From the NCBI RefSeq assembly GCF_000503215.1, contig NZ_AYTD01000014.1, positions 248,001 through 312,000 of the forward strand: a stretch of DNA of 64,000 bases. Direction: 5' to 3'. The translations under genes were made by a program, and so were the position numbers. The stretch's first letter is position 1, and each line of letters starts with the position of its first letter. The stretch comes from Pseudomonas canadensis. GTDB lineage: Bacteria; Pseudomonadota; Gammaproteobacteria; Pseudomonadales; Pseudomonadaceae. Below are positions 46,051 through 54,919 of the stretch, piece by piece. Under the pieces are notes generated by a model that saw nothing but the letters and a program-made list of their open reading frames with translations, did not search any database and was not told the origin of the DNA.

Positions 46051-46599
46051 TTACAACTCGACTTTGACCCAACTCATCTTCTGGTCCAGCCAATCGGCAA
46101 ATTCATCGATAAAACTCTGCTTGAACCCGGCCTCCGCCCAGTTGTTGAAGATAAATCCCAGGTTGGAAAACCCGCATTGCTGTAGGAACAGGAACCCGTT
46201 GATGTCGTCTTCATGCCCACACAGCGGGCAGGTGAAGTTGTCGGTGTGGCCGGGCATCCAGTCTTCGAGGCTTTCGAACAGGGCTTCACCGACTTCCTTG
46301 CGGCATTCCGGGCAACCGGCTTCTTCGAGGAAACCCTTGGCCGGCGTGTAGATGCAGCGCTTGTAGATGATCTCCAGGCCGTTGATCGGCTCGTTGAACG
46401 GCAGCGCCTCGGGGTACAACACCACGGCGCGAGCGCCATCGGCGAGGGCATAGCCCATGCGATTGCCGGTACGGCCGCAAGTGGTGAGTTCTTCCTTGAT
46501 GATGTTCTTGCGCACCAGCCAGCGCACGATTGCCCGGGCGCGGGGTTCGTGGACGGGCAAAGTGGAGATTTTCGGAACAAGGATGCTTTGGGAATTCAT
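46051..46599 (-). CDS. Uncharacterised zinc-ribbon protein
   Basis: 182 residues with no recognisable enzyme motif, signal peptide or membrane helix. It has two C-x2-C knuckles (GCPECRKE; TCPLCGHED) about 32 residues apart that would bind zinc, an N-terminal segment RARAIVRWLVRKNII and an acidic C-terminal half rich in Phe and Trp (FADWLDQKMSWVKVEL). It is flanked by REPINs on both sides and is not in an operon. I do not recognise its function; related Pseudomonas proteins are sometimes labelled as ABC transporter ATPases, but no ATPase motif is present. Confidence 0.75.
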   Translation of the reverse strand: MNSQSILVPKISTLPVHEPRARAIVRWLVRKNIIKEELTTCGRTGNRMGYALADGARAVVLYPEALPFNEPINGLEIIYKRCIYTPAKGFLEEAGCPECRKEVGEALFESLEDWMPGHTDNFTCPLCGHEDDINGFLFLQQCGFSNLGFIFNNWAEAGFKQSFIDEFADWLDQKMSWVKVEL

Positions 46600-46628
46600 G
46601 AGAGTCCTGCGGTGTGGCCACTGGCGCT

Positions 46629-46692
46629 ATCGCCGGCAAGCCGGCTCCTACAGTTGATCGCATTTCAATGTAGGAGCCGGCTTGCCGGCGAT
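46629..46692. repeat. REPIN, GTAGGAGCCGGCTTGCC type
   Basis: Near-perfect inverted arms (ATCGCCGGCAAGCCGGC then TCCTAC, and complement) with a short spacer, between the zinc-ribbon gene and the TauE gene. Confidence 0.92.
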
Positions 46693-46734
46693 GAGGCCCT
46701 GAAGGCTGGCAGCTTAATCCCTGCCCCACACAGG

Positions 46735-47502
46735 TCAAGTGCTCAGGTAGCGTCCGATCAGTGCAATACCGCTCGCCAGCACCAGCCAAGTCACCAGTCT
46801 TACAAACGCCTCATGGGACATACGCATCGTCAGCCTACGCCCACACCACAGCCCGAGGGCCATCGCCGGCAGCAGGCACACCGCCAACATCAACAGCGGC
46901 AAATCAGCATACACCCCGGCTACCAGGAACAGGCTCAGCCGCACCACCGTGCTGCAACTGATCAACGCACTCTGGGTGGCGCGCGCGGCGTCCTTGGGCA
47001 GGCGGCTATTGAGATAGATCGCATAGAGAAAGCCGCCACTGCCAAACAATGCGCCGAACAAACCACCGACGGTGCCCATGGGAACCGACCAACCCGCCGC
47101 CAGTTGGGCTGGCCGTGCCTTCACTGCCAAGCTGTAGACCGCATAGACGCTGATAAACAAGCCCATCAGCAGCAGTAGCAGGTCCGAATGCAGATTGAGC
47201 AAAAACACCACGCCCAGTGTGCAACCGATCGCCATGCACGGCAGCAAGCGCAGCAGCTCCGGCTTGTTCACGTCCCGCCGCGATTGCAGCAGGTTGCCAA
47301 ACGCCGCGACAAAATCCAGCAGCACCAGCAGTGGGATGATCTTCGACAGCGGCATGAACAGGATCAGCAGCGGCCCCGCCACCAATGCGGTGCCAAATCC
47401 CGCGATACCGAACACGATATAGGCCACGACAATGCCCAGGCCGATCACCAGCCAATCCACACCACCAAACGACCACTGGCTCATCAGCTCAACCGGGTTC
47501 AT
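46735..47502 (-). CDS. TauE/SafE-family sulfite exporter-like permease
   Basis: 255-residue membrane protein with about seven to eight helices, including the paired segments IVFGIAGFGTALVAGPLL and VGGLFGALFGSGGFLYAIYL that mark this family. Members export organosulfur anions or sulfite; substrate unknown here. It is divergent from a LysR regulator 99 bp away, its probable controller. Confidence 0.87.
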   Translation of the reverse strand: MNPVELMSQWSFGGVDWLVIGLGIVVAYIVFGIAGFGTALVAGPLLILFMPLSKIIPLLVLLDFVAAFGNLLQSRRDVNKPELLRLLPCMAIGCTLGVVFLLNLHSDLLLLLMGLFISVYAVYSLAVKARPAQLAAGWSVPMGTVGGLFGALFGSGGFLYAIYLNSRLPKDAARATQSALISCSTVVRLSLFLVAGVYADLPLLMLAVCLLPAMALGLWCGRRLTMRMSHEAFVRLVTWLVLASGIALIGRYLST

Positions 47503-47601
47503 GGGTCATTCCTTATTAGAGATGGCCTTCACTTTAGCCAGCGCCGAGAGATGCGACTAATATCTTCAAAGCCCTCCACCCATCTCGAAAAGGCATGACG
47601 T

Positions 47602-48492
47602 GTGATTTCCACCCGCCAACTGCGTTACTTCGTCGAAATCGCCGAAAGCGGCAGCTTCAGTGCCGCCGCCGAGCGCCTGTTTGTGGCGCAATCCGCCTTG
47701 AGCCGGCAGATCAAGGAGCTGGAAGCCCAGTTGCAAACGCCACTGTTCGAGCGTACTGCACGCCAACCACGACTGACCGCTGCGGGTGAGGCCTTCTATC
47801 CGCGAGCACGCAACCTGCTGAGCGAATTGCTCAAGGCCAGCGAAATGGCGACACAGGTGGGTAATGGCGAACTGGGTACGCTGCGCCTGAGCCATTCAAG
47901 CACTGTGCCGATGAGCGGCCCATTGCTGCAAGGCATCAGCACCTGGCTGGAACGCTGCCCTGGGGTGTCGATGGACATCGTCAAACTGTCCTCCGAAGCG
48001 CAGTTGGAAGAAATCGCCGACGGTCGCCTGGAAGTCGGGCTGTTGCGCCTGCCCGTGTTGCGCCAGCGCGAAGGCGTGCGAGTCGTGCCTCTATATAGCG
48101 AGCAACTGTTGCTGGCGGTGCCGCCGAATCATGGGCTGGCGCATAGCAATGCGCCCATCGAACTGGGCCAATTGAAGGACGAAGCGTTTATCTCGATCCC
48201 CCATCCCCAGCGGGGCGGCTTGAGTTATCTGTCAGCCGAATTGTGCATGCGTGCGGGATTTTTCCCCAAGGCTGCACGGGTGATGTCACGCAAGACCACC
48301 CAATTGCAGTTGATCCAGGCCGGCTTCGGTATTGCCTTGTTACCAAAATCCATGCAGGACATCGCGCCTGCCAATGTGCACTTTTTGCCCCTGGCCGACC
48401 CGGACTGCCTCAGCACCGTGGCCCTGGCCTGCGCGCAGAGGCCGAGCGCGCTGGTGGAGCAATTCTGCCAAACCTTGCACGAATGCCTATAA
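47602..48492 (+). CDS. LysR-family transcriptional regulator
   Basis: 296 residues. The N-terminal winged helix (MISTRQLRYFVEIAESGSF; SQSALSRQIKELEAQL with Q for the usual first residue) is followed by a periplasmic-binding-like effector domain. The GTG start has AAAGG upstream. Divergent from the TauE-type permease gene, the classical arrangement for LysR control of an adjacent target. It ends 10 bp before xseA. Confidence 0.9.
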   Translation: MISTRQLRYFVEIAESGSFSAAAERLFVAQSALSRQIKELEAQLQTPLFERTARQPRLTAAGEAFYPRARNLLSELLKASEMATQVGNGELGTLRLSHSSTVPMSGPLLQGISTWLERCPGVSMDIVKLSSEAQLEEIADGRLEVGLLRLPVLRQREGVRVVPLYSEQLLLAVPPNHGLAHSNAPIELGQLKDEAFISIPHPQRGGLSYLSAELCMRAGFFPKAARVMSRKTTQLQLIQAGFGIALLPKSMQDIAPANVHFLPLADPDCLSTVALACAQRPSALVEQFCQTLHECL

Positions 48493-48502
48493 ACTGCCGC
48501 CC

Positions 48503-49882
48503 ATGATTAAAGATCCTTTTGCCCGTTTGGGCCTGGACCGCGAAGTCCTGACTGTCAGCCAGCTGAACGGCCGTGCGCGGGTGTTGCTGGAAGACGTGTT
48601 CACCAATATCTGGGTCGAAGGCGAGATCTCCAATCTCGCCCGCCCGGCCTCTGGCCATGTGTATTTCACCCTCAAGGACAGCGGCGCCCAGGTGCGTTGC
48701 GCGCTGTTTCGCAACAACGCCGCGCGGGTACGCCAGGCGCTGAAGGACGGCCTGGCGGTGAAGGTACGCGGCAAGGTTTCGCTGTTCGAGGGGCGTGGTG
48801 ATTACCAACTGATCCTCGACACCGTGGAGCCAGCCGGTGATGGGGCACTGCGCCTGGCGTTCGACGCGCTGAAGGAAAAGCTCAGCGCCGAAGGCCTGTT
48901 CAGCGCCGAGCGCAAAGTGCCGCTGCCGGCGCACCCTCGGCGCATCGGCATTATCAGTTCGCCGACCGGCGCGGTGATTCGCGACATCATCAGCGTGTTC
49001 CGCCGTCGTGCGCCAAACATTGAACTGACCCTGATCCCCACCGCCGTGCAAGGCCGCGAAGCCATCCCGCAGATTGTGCGCGCACTGAAACTGGCAGATG
49101 CACGCGGCTTCGATGCGCTGATCCTGGCCCGTGGCGGCGGCTCGCTGGAAGACCTCTGGTGCTTCAACGAAGAAGCCGTAGCCCGCGCGGTGGGCGCCTG
49201 CGTCACGCCAATCGTCAGCGCTGTCGGCCATGAAACCGATGTATCCATCAGCGACTTCGTGGCCGACGTACGCGCCCCTACCCCTTCTGCTGCTGCTGAA
49301 TTACTGGCACCGGACGCCAGCCATTTGGTGCGCCAGGTCGAGAACCTGCACCGCCGCCTGGTGATGCTGATGCGCAATCGCCTGAGCCATGACCGCCTGC
49401 GACTGGAGGGCATGGCGCGACGCCTGCGTCACCCGGGCGAACGTCTGCGTCAGCAAGCCCAGCGCCTCGATGACCTGGACATGCGCCTGCGCCGTGCGTT
49501 CGAGCGCAGCCTCAATACCCGCCGTGAGCGCCTGATCCGCCTGGAAACCCGCCTCGCCGGCCAGCACCCCGGTCGCCAACTGGCACTGCTGCGCCAGCGC
49601 CTGGAGAGCCTCGCCGAACGCCTGCCCCGCGCCATGCGCGAAGGCCTCAAGGCGCGCCGCCTGCAACTGCAGAGCCAGGTGCAGACGCTGCAGGTGGTCA
49701 GCCCGCTGGCGACCTTGGGCCGCGGCTACAGCATCCTGCTGGACGAGCGCGGCCAAGCGATTCGCAATGCCGCGCAAACCCACACCGGCCAGCGCCTCAC
49801 CGCGCGTCTCGGTGAAGGCCAATTGCAAGTGCGGGTGGAAGACAACCACCTGACACCCGTCACCCTTTCGTTATTGGATTGA
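48503..49882 (+). CDS. xseA: Exodeoxyribonuclease VII large subunit
   Basis: Nuclease subunit that degrades single-stranded DNA with XseB, whose gene is not here. 459 residues. An N-terminal OB-fold domain (NIWVEGEISNLARPASGHVYFTLKD) precedes the catalytic domain (GGGSLEDLWCFNEE; GHETDVSISDFVAD). A long Arg/Leu-rich coiled coil follows, and the C-terminal motif LGRGYSI. ATG 48503 begins the conserved sequence; the open frame upstream lies over the LysR gene in another frame. Confidence 0.96.
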   Translation: MIKDPFARLGLDREVLTVSQLNGRARVLLEDVFTNIWVEGEISNLARPASGHVYFTLKDSGAQVRCALFRNNAARVRQALKDGLAVKVRGKVSLFEGRGDYQLILDTVEPAGDGALRLAFDALKEKLSAEGLFSAERKVPLPAHPRRIGIISSPTGAVIRDIISVFRRRAPNIELTLIPTAVQGREAIPQIVRALKLADARGFDALILARGGGSLEDLWCFNEEAVARAVGACVTPIVSAVGHETDVSISDFVADVRAPTPSAAAELLAPDASHLVRQVENLHRRLVMLMRNRLSHDRLRLEGMARRLRHPGERLRQQAQRLDDLDMRLRRAFERSLNTRRERLIRLETRLAGQHPGRQLALLRQRLESLAERLPRAMREGLKARRLQLQSQVQTLQVVSPLATLGRGYSILLDERGQAIRNAAQTHTGQRLTARLGEGQLQVRVEDNHLTPVTLSLLD

Positions 49883-49885
49883 TTG

Positions 49886-50707
49886 ATGCCACGTCTCTTT
49901 AGCCTGCTGATGTTGTTTTGCCTCGCCTTCAACGCCAACGCCGACAGCTACATCACCCGTACCTTGAACAAGCCAGTGCCGGGTGGCGTTGCCGTGGTTG
50001 AGCTGGGCCCCGCAGCAGCGGCGCCAAAAGCCACCTATCAGGGCAAGCCGGTGCTTGTGGTGAAAGAGGCGGACAACTGGCTGGCGATTGTCGGTATTCC
50101 ATTGACGGTCAAGCCAGGCAACGAACGCATCAGCAGCGGCGGGCGCAACCTGCCGTTTATCGTTGGCTACAAGAAGTACCCGGAACAACGCATCACCCTG
50201 AAAAACAAAAGCCAGGTGAACCCCGACCCGGCGCAGCTGAAACGCATCGAGGCGGAGCTGGCGGTGCAGATCAAGGCTTACCGAAGTTTCAGCCCGAGCC
50301 TGCCGAGCAACCTGGTGCTGGACAAACCGGTAAACGGGCCGCTGTCGAGCAAGTTTGGCGTGCGGCGGTTCTTCAACGGTGAAGAGCGCAATCCCCATTC
50401 GGGCCTGGACTTTGCCGTGCCGGCCGGTACACCGATCAAGACGCCGGCCAACGGCAAAGTGATTTTGGTAGGCAACTACTTCTTCAACGGCAATACCGTG
50501 TTCGTTGACCACGGCCAGGGCTTTATCAGCATGTTCTGCCACATGTCGAAGATCGACGTGAAAGTCGGTGACCAGCTCGCGCGTGGCGCGGTGGTGGGTA
50601 AAGTCGGTGCCACAGGCCGCGCGACCGGGCCGCACATGCACTGGAACGTCAGCCTGAACGACGCGCGAGTCGACCCGGCGATCTTTATTGGCGCGTTCCA
50701 GCCCTGA
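49886..50707 (+). CDS. M23 peptidase, exported
   Basis: 273-residue LytM-type zinc metallopeptidase with a signal peptide (LFSLLMLFCLAFNANA). The C-terminal M23 domain has HSGLDFAVP (HxxxD) and HMHW (HxH) zinc ligands plus the usual HGQGF segment. All active residues are present, so it may cut peptidoglycan cross-links rather than act as a dead activator. It begins three bases after the xseA stop, a conserved pseudomonad pair. Confidence 0.92.
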   Translation: MPRLFSLLMLFCLAFNANADSYITRTLNKPVPGGVAVVELGPAAAAPKATYQGKPVLVVKEADNWLAIVGIPLTVKPGNERISSGGRNLPFIVGYKKYPEQRITLKNKSQVNPDPAQLKRIEAELAVQIKAYRSFSPSLPSNLVLDKPVNGPLSSKFGVRRFFNGEERNPHSGLDFAVPAGTPIKTPANGKVILVGNYFFNGNTVFVDHGQGFISMFCHMSKIDVKVGDQLARGAVVGKVGATGRATGPHMHWNVSLNDARVDPAIFIGAFQP

Positions 50708-50715
50708 AACGCTCG

Positions 50716-50743
50716 ATTGCGCGCCTGATAATGGGCGCGCAAT
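50716..50743. other. Strong hairpin after the M23 peptidase gene
   Basis: ATTGCGCGCC/GGCGCGCAAT, a perfect 10-bp stem with an 8-base loop, begins eight bases after the stop. No U-run follows on either strand, so it is more likely an mRNA 3' protector than an intrinsic terminator. Confidence 0.5.
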
Positions 50744-50864
50744 TAAAACCAGCCTTCGACAAATCCTCAGGCACAAAATCTCGTTTTCTACGTGAATAGC
50801 AGAACTTCTCTCAATTTTTCGCGACTGCTTGCCATCTTTCACCCCGACGGTTAGGGTTGGGCTT

Positions 50865-50942
50865 ATGAAAACCTCTCACACCCTCATTCAGCTCCGCCAG
50901 CACCGCAGCCTGTGCCTCGTCAGCGCACGACTGCCAGGCTGA
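50865..50942 (+). CDS. Possible leuA leader peptide (25 codons)
   Basis: A short frame starts at ATG 50865 after AGGGTTGGG and ends at TGA 50942, 88 bp before leuA. Five of 25 codons are leucine (CTC, CTC, CTG, CTC, CTG), which is what transcription attenuation by leucine would need. The last third overlaps an inverted repeat, CAGCCT (50906-50911) with AGGCTG (50936-50941), enclosing an inner GTGC/GCAC. Downstream, CTGCC (50949-50953) can pair with GGCAG (50988-50992), and a TTTT run lies at 50999-51002. A clean terminator stem is not obvious, so this is a candidate only. Confidence 0.4.
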   Translation: MKTSHTLIQLRQHRSLCLVSARLPG

Positions 50943-51030
50943 ATCGATCTGCCTCGTCCCGCGATTTATCCCCAATAACAGTTCCACGGCAGGCCGCCTT
51001 TTCTCGGCCCCTACAACAAAGGATTTCCCG

Positions 51031-52710
51031 ATGAGCATGCTCAAAGACCCGTCTTCGAAGTACCGCGCGTTCCCGACCATCGACATCCCGGACCGCACCT
51101 GGCCGTCGAAGACCATCACCGAAGCGCCGATCTGGTGCAGCTCGGACCTGCGTGATGGCAACCAGTCGCTGATCGAGCCGATGGACGCGGTGAAAAAGCT
51201 GCGTTTCTGGAAGACTCTGGTTGCCGTCGGCGTGAAGGAAATCGAAGCCTCGTTCCCCGCCGCCTCGCAAACCGACTTCGACTTCGTACGTACCCTGATC
51301 GAAGACAACCACATCCCCGAGGACACCACCATCCAGGTGCTGACCCAGGGCCGTGAAGACTTGATCGCACGCACCTTCGAATCCCTGCGCGGCGCCAAGA
51401 AGGCCATCGTGCACTTGTACAACGCCACGTCGCCGTCCTTCCGTCGCATCGTGTTCAACCAGGACAAGGACGGCATCAAGGCCATCGCGGTCAACGCGGC
51501 CAAGCTGTTCGTCAAATATGCCGCCCAGCAGCCGGAAACCCAGTGGACCTTCGAATACTCCCCGGAGACCTTCAGCGCCACCGAACTGGAGTTTGCCAAG
51601 GAAGTCTGTGATGCGGTGATCGAGGTGTGGAACCCGACGCCTGAGCACAAGATGATCCTTAACCTGCCGGCTACCGTGGAATGCGCCACGCCGAATATCT
51701 ATGCCGACCAGATCGAGTGGTTCGGTCGCCATATCAACCGTCGTGACAGCGTGATCATCAGCCTGCACACCCACAACGACCGTGGCACTGGCGTTGCCGC
51801 CACCGAGCTGGGCCTGATGGCCGGCGCCGACCGTGTCGAAGGCTGCCTGTTCGGCAACGGCGAGCGTACCGGTAACGTCGACCTGGTCACCGTGGCCCTG
51901 AACATGTACACCCAGGGCCTCGACCCGCAGCTGGACTTCTCCGACATCGACGGCGTGCGCAAGGTCGTCGAGGAATGCAACCAGATCCAGGTGCACCCAC
52001 GTCACCCGTACGTCGGCGACCTGGTGCACACCGCGTTCTCCGGCTCTCACCAGGACGCGATCCGCAAAGGTTTCTCCCAGCAGAAAGACGATGCGCTGTG
52101 GGAAGTGCCGTACTTGCCGATCGACCCGGCCGACATCGGCCGCAGCTACGAGGCGGTGATTCGCGTGAACAGCCAGTCGGGCAAAGGCGGCATCGCCTAC
52201 CTGCTGGAGCAGGAATACGACATCAGCTTGCCGCGTCGTATGCAGATCGAGTTCAGCCAAGTGGTACAGGCCGAAACCGACCGTGTGGGCCTGGAGATGA
52301 CAGCGCCGCAGATCTACGCCTTGCTGCAGCGTGAATACCTGCAAGCCAACACCCCGTACGCGCTGGTCAGCCATCGCCTGCAGGAAGAAAACGGTAACAG
52401 CTTTGTTGAGGTGGAAGTCTCCGGCAAGGGCCAGGGCGAAACCAACCTGCACTGGAAAGGCAAAGGCAACGGCGCGTTGGAAGCGCTGGTGGCAGGCCTG
52501 CCGATTGGTGTGGAGATCATGGACTACAACGAACACGCAATCGGCGCAGGCACCAACGCCAAAGCCGCGGCCTACATCGAGCTGCGTGTGAACGGTGAGC
52601 GTCCGGTGCATGGCGTGGGTATTGATGAAAACATCACCACCGCCAGCTTCAAGGCGCTGTTCAGCGCGCTGAACCGTTCGCTGAGCCAGCAGGAAGCCAA
52701 GGCGGCGTAA
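51031..52710 (+). CDS. leuA: 2-isopropylmalate synthase
   Basis: Condenses acetyl-CoA with 2-ketoisovalerate, the first committed step to leucine. 559 residues. The TIM-barrel catalytic domain has SSDLRDGNQSL and metal-binding HTHNDRGTG, with a linker region and a C-terminal LeuA_dimer regulatory domain (about 430-555) that binds leucine. The N-terminus (SSKYRAFPTIDIPDRTWPSK) is that of the long actinobacterial/pseudomonad type. It stands alone, with a 323-bp upstream region and a strong terminator downstream. Confidence 0.97.
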   Translation: MSMLKDPSSKYRAFPTIDIPDRTWPSKTITEAPIWCSSDLRDGNQSLIEPMDAVKKLRFWKTLVAVGVKEIEASFPAASQTDFDFVRTLIEDNHIPEDTTIQVLTQGREDLIARTFESLRGAKKAIVHLYNATSPSFRRIVFNQDKDGIKAIAVNAAKLFVKYAAQQPETQWTFEYSPETFSATELEFAKEVCDAVIEVWNPTPEHKMILNLPATVECATPNIYADQIEWFGRHINRRDSVIISLHTHNDRGTGVAATELGLMAGADRVEGCLFGNGERTGNVDLVTVALNMYTQGLDPQLDFSDIDGVRKVVEECNQIQVHPRHPYVGDLVHTAFSGSHQDAIRKGFSQQKDDALWEVPYLPIDPADIGRSYEAVIRVNSQSGKGGIAYLLEQEYDISLPRRMQIEFSQVVQAETDRVGLEMTAPQIYALLQREYLQANTPYALVSHRLQEENGNSFVEVEVSGKGQGETNLHWKGKGNGALEALVAGLPIGVEIMDYNEHAIGAGTNAKAAAYIELRVNGERPVHGVGIDENITTASFKALFSALNRSLSQQEAKAA

Positions 52711-52728
52711 GCGTTTCGCTGTCATACA

Positions 52729-52760
52729 AAAGGCCCCTGGGTAAGACCCCAGGGGCCTTT
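52729..52760 (+). terminator. leuA terminator
   Basis: A 13-bp stem AAAGGCCCCTGGG/CCCAGGGGCCTTT followed by CTGTTT, 18 bp after the leuA stop. Confidence 0.88.
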
Positions 52761-52774
52761 CTGTTTCCGGACCT

Positions 52775-52875
52775 TGTAGGAGCGAGCGTGCTCGCGAAAA
52801 ACGCAAGGGCACCGCTGGCTACCTGATAGCGCTGCGTTATCGTTAAGGTTTTTCGCGAGCAAGCTCGCTCCTACA
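52775..52875. repeat. REPIN, GTAGGAGCGAGCTTGCTCG type, overlapping a stop codon
   Basis: The left arm has one change (GAGCGTGCTCG). The right arm ends CGCTCCTACA at 52866-52875, and its CTA (52871-52873) is the complement of the TAG stop of the omega-amidase gene. Confidence 0.92.
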
Positions 52876-53662
52876 GGAACTGGAAGCTGTCAGCATCCAA
52901 GTTGGCTGGAAACCGGGTGCGATACGCCGCCAATTCCGCCGCGTCCAGGCTCACCTGAAATACACCGTCCGCTTCCCCCGCACTCAGCAGGGTCTCACCC
53001 TGGAAGTCCAACACCTGGCTGTCCCCAGTGTAAGCAAAGCCCTTCCCATCCGTGCCCACCCGATTCACTGCCGCCACGTAGCACAGGTTTTCAATAGCCC
53101 GCGCCGGCAGCAGCCGGTTCCAGTGTGAACGCCGCGCACCCGGCCAGTTGGCGGTGTACAGCAGCAGGTCGGTGTCCTGGGCGTCGCGGCTCCATACCGG
53201 GAAGCGCAGGTCGTAGCAAATCAACGGGCGAATACGCCAACCCTTCAATTCGAACTGCACCTGGCGTTCGCCCGGCGTGTAGTGATTATGCTCACCCGCC
53301 ATGCGGAACAGATGGCGCTTGTCGTAATGCAGCACCTCGCCATCCGGCCGCGCCCACAGCAGGCGGTTGCGGTGGCTGCCGTCGGCGGCCTGGATGATCA
53401 CACTGCCGGTAATCACCGCGTTGTACTTCGCCGCCTGGGCCTGGAGCCAGTGATGGGTCGGGCCGTTTTCAGGCTCTGCGAGGGCTTGCGACTCCATCGA
53501 GAAGCCTGTGGTGAACATCTCGGGCAACACAATCAGGTCGGCGCCTTTGGCTTGCTCCAACAGCAGTTCGAAATGTTCGAGGTTGGCCTGGCGGTCATGC
53601 CAGGCCAGGCTGGTCTGGACCAGGGCGATGTTCAGGTTCGGCAGTGCACTCAGATCACGCAT
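52871..53662 (-). CDS. Omega-amidase, nitrilase superfamily (YafV-like)
   Basis: 263-residue carbon-nitrogen hydrolase with the Glu-Lys-Cys triad: E in LPEMFTTGF, K in YDKRHLF, C in ICYDLRF. YafV/NIT2-type enzymes hydrolyse 2-ketoglutaramate, the by-product of glutamine transaminases. ATG 53662 is inside the end of the aminotransferase gene (13-base overlap). Its last codons and TAG stop touch a REPIN. Confidence 0.88.
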   Translation of the reverse strand: MRDLSALPNLNIALVQTSLAWHDRQANLEHFELLLEQAKGADLIVLPEMFTTGFSMESQALAEPENGPTHHWLQAQAAKYNAVITGSVIIQAADGSHRNRLLWARPDGEVLHYDKRHLFRMAGEHNHYTPGERQVQFELKGWRIRPLICYDLRFPVWSRDAQDTDLLLYTANWPGARRSHWNRLLPARAIENLCYVAAVNRVGTDGKGFAYTGDSQVLDFQGETLLSAGEADGVFQVSLDAAELAAYRTRFPANLDADSFQFL

Positions 53663-54798
53663 AGTTTTTCCGCCGCTTGGCGCAGCGTTTCCTCGCGTTT
53701 GGCAAAGCACAGGCGCACCAGGCGCTGGCCTTGGGGTGGGGTCTGGTAAAACACCGAAACCGGGATGGTGGCCACACCGTGTTCGCGGGTCATCCACAAG
53801 GACATGGCGACGTCATCCAGGTCCGGGCGGATCTGTGAGTAATCCACCAGTTGGAAGTAGGTACCGGTCACTCGGGTAAAGCTGAAACGGGACGGCGCCA
53901 ACAGGTCGCAGAACAGGTCACGCTTGGCCTGGTAGAACGCCGGTAATTCGTCGACGTGTTCCGGGTGTTCGGCCATGAAGTCGGCCAGCGCGTATTGCAG
54001 TGGGGTCACGCCGCAGAAATTGACGTATTGGTGCACTTTACGCAATTCGGCGGTGAGGGCTGGCGGTGCGACGACATAGCCGGTTTTCCAGCCAGTGACG
54101 TGATAGGTCTTGCCAAAAGAGCTGACCACAAACGCGCGCTGGTAGAGTTCTTCGTGGGCCAACACGCTGACGTGAGACACGCCGTCGAATACCAAGTGTT
54201 CATAGACTTCGTCGCTGACCAGATAGATATCACGGTCACGGATCAGTTCGGCCAATTGGTCCAGCTCGGCGCGGCTGATCAAGGCACCTGTAGGGTTGTG
54301 CGGGGTATTGAGAATGATCATGCGCGTGCGCGGTGACAGCGCCGCCTTGACCTTCTCGAAGTCGAGGGTAAAGCCGTTCAGGCTCAGTTGCACATGCACG
54401 CAGCAACCGCCAGCCAGCTCCACCGAAGGCTCATAGCTGTCGTAGCTGGGGTCGAACACGATCACTTCATCGCCCGTGCGAATCACTGCCTGGATCGCGC
54501 AGAAGATCGCTTCGGTGGCGCCAGGGGTGATGGTCACTTCACTGTCGGCATTGACCGTGGCGCCGTAACTGCGGGCAATCTTGGCGGCCACCTGCTGACG
54601 CAGCACCGGCAGACCGGTCATAGGGGCATATTGGTTGTGACCGAGGGCGATGTGCTTGCCCACCGCGTCGAGCAAAGCCTGGGGGCCATTGAAGTCCGGG
54701 AAGCCCTGGGACAGGTTGAGCGCGCCGGTTTCGGCTGCGAGCTGCGACATGGTGGTGAAAATGGTCGTGCCGACATTCGGCAGCTTACTGGTGATCAT
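53650..54798 (-). CDS. Class I/II aminotransferase (YbdL-like, methionine/glutamine transaminase)
   Basis: 382-residue fold-type I PLP enzyme. The Schiff-base lysine is in SSFGKTYHVTGWK, with NTPHNPTG and SDEVYEHLVFDG nearby. Closest recognisable type is E. coli YbdL, which prefers methionine. It overlaps the omega-amidase gene, suggesting a glutamine transaminase/omega-amidase couple that regenerates methionine from its keto acid. ATG 54798 is chosen; nine further upstream codons are open. Confidence 0.87.
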   Translation of the reverse strand: MITSKLPNVGTTIFTTMSQLAAETGALNLSQGFPDFNGPQALLDAVGKHIALGHNQYAPMTGLPVLRQQVAAKIARSYGATVNADSEVTITPGATEAIFCAIQAVIRTGDEVIVFDPSYDSYEPSVELAGGCCVHVQLSLNGFTLDFEKVKAALSPRTRMIILNTPHNPTGALISRAELDQLAELIRDRDIYLVSDEVYEHLVFDGVSHVSVLAHEELYQRAFVVSSFGKTYHVTGWKTGYVVAPPALTAELRKVHQYVNFCGVTPLQYALADFMAEHPEHVDELPAFYQAKRDLFCDLLAPSRFSFTRVTGTYFQLVDYSQIRPDLDDVAMSLWMTREHGVATIPVSVFYQTPPQGQRLVRLCFAKREETLRQAAEKLCVI

Positions 54799-54873
54799 CG
54801 AAAGGCCCCTGCAGATGAGCCCCAAGTTTTAAGCTGCCAACTGCACCGGGTCAAGGCACAAACCACCGCGCAC

Positions 54874-54896
54874 AAAAAAGGGCTCCAAAGGAGCCC
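54874..54896 (-). terminator. Terminator after der
   Basis: GGGCTCC/GGAGCCC with loop AAA, followed on the minus strand by TTTTTTGTG, 24 bp after the der stop. It closes the long ndk-to-der gene string. Confidence 0.88.
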
Positions 54897-54919
54897 TCTC
54901 TCACAACTTGAAGCTGCCG

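Noticed and set aside
49883..49885. TTG immediately after the xseA stop as start of the M23 peptidase
   Set aside because: The next codon is ATG, which gives a normal signal peptide; the TTG adds nothing.
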